Shown here piece by piece: positions 5,778-6,720 of a DNA stretch of 6,720 nucleotides; position 1 is the first letter of the stretch, and each line of letters begins with the position of its first letter. This stretch comes from Veillonella sp. (GTDB lineage: Bacteria; Bacillota; Negativicutes; Veillonellales; Veillonellaceae). A program made the position numbers and the translations under genes. The stretch covers positions 1-6,720 of the forward strand of contig NZ_SVCB01000144.1 in assembly GCF_015058545.1 (NCBI RefSeq), read 5' to 3'. The notes beneath the pieces were generated by a model that saw nothing but the letters and a program-made list of their open reading frames with translations, was not told where the DNA came from and made no database searches.

Positions 5778-5899
5778 ACATAACGGCTGGGGGGTGGACC
5801 TGGTGCCACGGGCACAAAAGTCACTGCACAGGCTGATAACGCTCTTTTAGGTTTTATCTTATTCACTGCCTAGGGCCACATCAAGGGCTTCGCCGTTTC
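5778..5899 (+). repeat. Right-half unit D of the palindrome family
   Basis: After copy C comes a unit with no left arm: a G-rich junction (about 5786-5797), the hairpin GTGCC-ACG-GGCAC (5803-5815), AAAAGTCACTGCA, a decayed right stem arm (CAGGCTGATAACGCTC), TTTT, CTAGGGCCACATC, and the end GGGCTTCGCCGTTTC. The end motif is 122 bp after the same motif in C. The stem arm retains GATAACG, closest to the type in C, and pairs poorly with any arm here, as expected if unpaired units are free to drift. Confidence 0.85.
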
Positions 5900-6024
5900 A
5901 CATAACGGTTGGGGGAATGGGTCTGGGTGCCGCGGGCACAAAAGTCGCTTCATAGGATGTATAGGGGCTTTTTTGGGTTTATCTTATTCACTGCCTAGGG
6001 CCACACCAAGGGCTTCGCCGTTTC
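5900..6024 (+). repeat. Right-half unit E of the palindrome family
   Basis: This is a second tandem half unit, with its end motif 125 bp after that of D. It has a G-rich junction (GGGGGAATGGG), the hairpin GTGCC-GCG-GGCAC (5927-5939), AAAAGTCGCTTCA, the right arm AGGATGTATAGGGGC, a run of six T, CCTAGGGCCACACC and GGGCTTCGCCGTTTC. Its variable stem segment GTATAGG matches copies A and B some 3 kb away rather than its neighbours C and D. Confidence 0.85.
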
Positions 6025-6050
6025 ACCTTTTTCCCCTCTCTTATTGATTC

Positions 6051-6232
6051 GGTATACGGCGCTAACCTTAGATGCGGCCGCGTCGGAAGCTCTAATTTAG
6101 ATAAACACTAAAACGACCCTCTCTATCCTGTGACGCGACTCTTTGTGCCCGCGGCACGTAGGAGCAAACAGGATAGAGAGGGTCGTTATTTTATTTAGTT
6201 AAGTCGCGGCCGCATCCAGGCTTCGCCTATAC
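6051..6232 (-). repeat. Long interrupted palindrome, full copy F (inverted orientation)
   Basis: This full copy, about 182 bp, lies in the opposite orientation to A-E. The inner stem is a perfect 20 bp: AACGACCCTCTCTATCCTGT (6112-6131) with 6168-6187. The central hairpin GTGCC-CGC-GGCAC (6145-6157) is flanked by GACTCTTT and GTAGGAGCAAA, the reverse complements of the conserved strands in C. The outer arms are GATGCGGCCGCG (6071-6082) and CGCGGCCGCATC (6205-6216), a perfect 12 bp and much more GC-rich than in other copies. The ends near GTATACGGCG and GGCTTCGCCTATAC pair imperfectly. Pyrimidine-rich spacers lie on both sides (6026-6040 and 6238-6253). Confidence 0.9.
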
Positions 6233-6272
6233 GAACTCTTCCCCCTCTCCCCCTATTAACTAGGCCGGTCAT

Positions 6273-6439
6273 GGCGTTTTAGCCCTTTATGTGGCCTAGG
6301 TCCTAAATAAGCTGAATGCAAAAAAGGGCCCTGACCATCCTGTGTAGCGACTTTTGTGCAGAATGCACCCAGGAGCAAACAGGATGGTCAGGACCCTTTA
6401 TTCAATTATTAGAGCTAAGCCACATAAAGGGCTTACGCC
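6273..6439 (-). repeat. Long interrupted palindrome, full copy G (inverted orientation), overlapping the reductase stop codon
   Basis: This 167-bp copy has perfect 15-bp outer arms, AGCCCTTTATGTGGC (6281-6295) with GCCACATAAAGGGCT (6419-6433). The inner arms are 21 bp (6323-6343 with 6379-6399) and have one mismatch, C6329 against A6393, which becomes a G-U wobble in minus-strand RNA. The central hairpin is GTGCA-GAA-TGCAC (6356-6368), in which one base pair of the family hairpin has changed on both sides. Flanks are GCGACTTTT and CCAGGAGCAAA. The right outer end contains the TAA stop and last Ala codon of the reductase fragment. Confidence 0.9.
6320..6399 (-). terminator. Probable terminator of the right-hand reductase gene (inner stem of repeat G)
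   Basis: On the minus strand, the GC-rich 21-bp stem is followed by six T (6325-6320). It starts about 33 nt after the reductase stop codon. The arrangement mirrors repeat A behind guaC. Confidence 0.7.
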
Positions 6440-6720
6440 TCAACGGCTCTAGTTAATAATTCCTCAAGCATGCGCGGATCGTAATGGCTCATAAACACGG
6501 TTGTATCTCTATCGATGGTTTTAATGGCCGCCATGTCTTCTTCGGTAAGGCTAAAGTCAAATACGTCGAGATTTTGCGCCATCCGTTTAGGGCTGGAGCT
6601 CTTGGCGAGGCATACAATGCCACGCTGTAACTGCCAACGAATCATAATTTGAGCAGTGGATTTGTTATATTTTTTACCGATTTCTTCTAAGATTGGATTG
6701 GTAAAAATACCGTCTTTACC
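6433..6720 (-). CDS. Aldo/keto reductase, second paralogue (C-terminal part only)
   Basis: Ninety-five codons plus a stop are visible, and the frame stays open to the right window edge, so the gene is cut by the window and not broken. The product matches the end of the complete reductase at 4581-5459 residue by residue: GIFTNPILEEIGKKYNKSTA, then MIRWQLQRGIVCLAKS, PKRMAQNLDV and FMSHYDP. The NADPH-contact segment is AKSSSPKRMAQN, retaining Lys, Ser and Arg. The catalytic tetrad would lie outside the window. The C-terminus is about two residues shorter than in the paralogue and unlike it after SHYDP; its last codons and TAA lie within palindrome G. The repeat may therefore have replaced the original 3' end. 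Family assignment is firm; substrate is unknown. Confidence 0.9.
   Translation of the reverse strand, partial: GKDGIFTNPILEEIGKKYNKSTAQIMIRWQLQRGIVCLAKSSSPKRMAQNLDVFDFSLTEEDMAAIKTIDRDTTVFMSHYDPRMLEELLTRAVEA

Noticed and set aside
5604..6439. CRISPR array
   Set aside because: Units are long palindromes in both orientations with no regular unique spacers and no cas genes.
6433..6645. A short stand-alone 70-residue gene
   Set aside because: The frame continues upstream with reductase homology to the window edge, so it is the tail of a larger gene.

Overview
The window looks like chromosomal DNA from a low-to-mid GC member of the Firmicutes. The anaerobic, Gram-negative-staining Negativicutes are my best guess, with Veillonella the most likely genus. 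I infer this from general gene style: a Bacillus-type GMP reductase, a ThiT/YuaJ-type ECF substrate-binding subunit, strong AGGAGG-like ribosome binding sites and TTG(N)TATAAT-type promoters. No marker gene proves it.

Layout. Positions 1-1590 hold a minus-strand pair that looks like one operon. thiT, a thiamine-type ECF S component, comes first. It is followed 30 nt later by a MobA-MobB fusion for molybdenum cofactor guanylylation, whose C-terminus runs off the left edge. A divergent intergenic region (about 1600-1878) carries a promoter in each direction. guaC (GMP reductase, plus strand) occupies 1879-2865. A convergent minus-strand gene at 3190-4428 encodes a Bcr/CflA-type 12-TM MFS drug exporter. 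A complete minus-strand aldo/keto reductase lies at 4581-5459. The C-terminal 95 residues of a second, paralogous aldo/keto reductase run in from the right edge (6433-6720). No mobilisation gene is visible.

The most striking content is not protein coding. A family of long interrupted palindromes fills the two larger gaps (2871-3183 and about 5604-6439). Four copies are full length (about 167-182 bp; A, C, F, G). Three are right-half units (B, D, E) placed head-to-tail behind a full copy. Each full copy has an outer arm pair, a perfect or near-perfect 19-21 bp inner stem, and a central 5-bp hairpin of the form GTGCC-NNN-GGCAC. Between stem and hairpin are two conserved unpaired strands, one containing GCTCCT and the other AAAAGTCGCTTCA-like. 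The stem sequence differs from copy to copy but the two arms always change together, and copy G has a compensated base pair in the central hairpin. This points to a structure kept at RNA or cruciform level. Copies A and G sit directly on gene ends, read in the direction of the upstream gene and end in T runs, so they probably serve as terminators. Copy G supplies the stop codon of the right-hand reductase gene.

Functionally the genes are a loose neighbourhood: vitamin uptake, cofactor maturation, purine salvage, efflux and carbonyl reduction. They do not form one pathway. The exporter and the complete reductase each have palindromes near their predicted promoters, which suggests they are separately regulated, perhaps by stress or toxic compounds.
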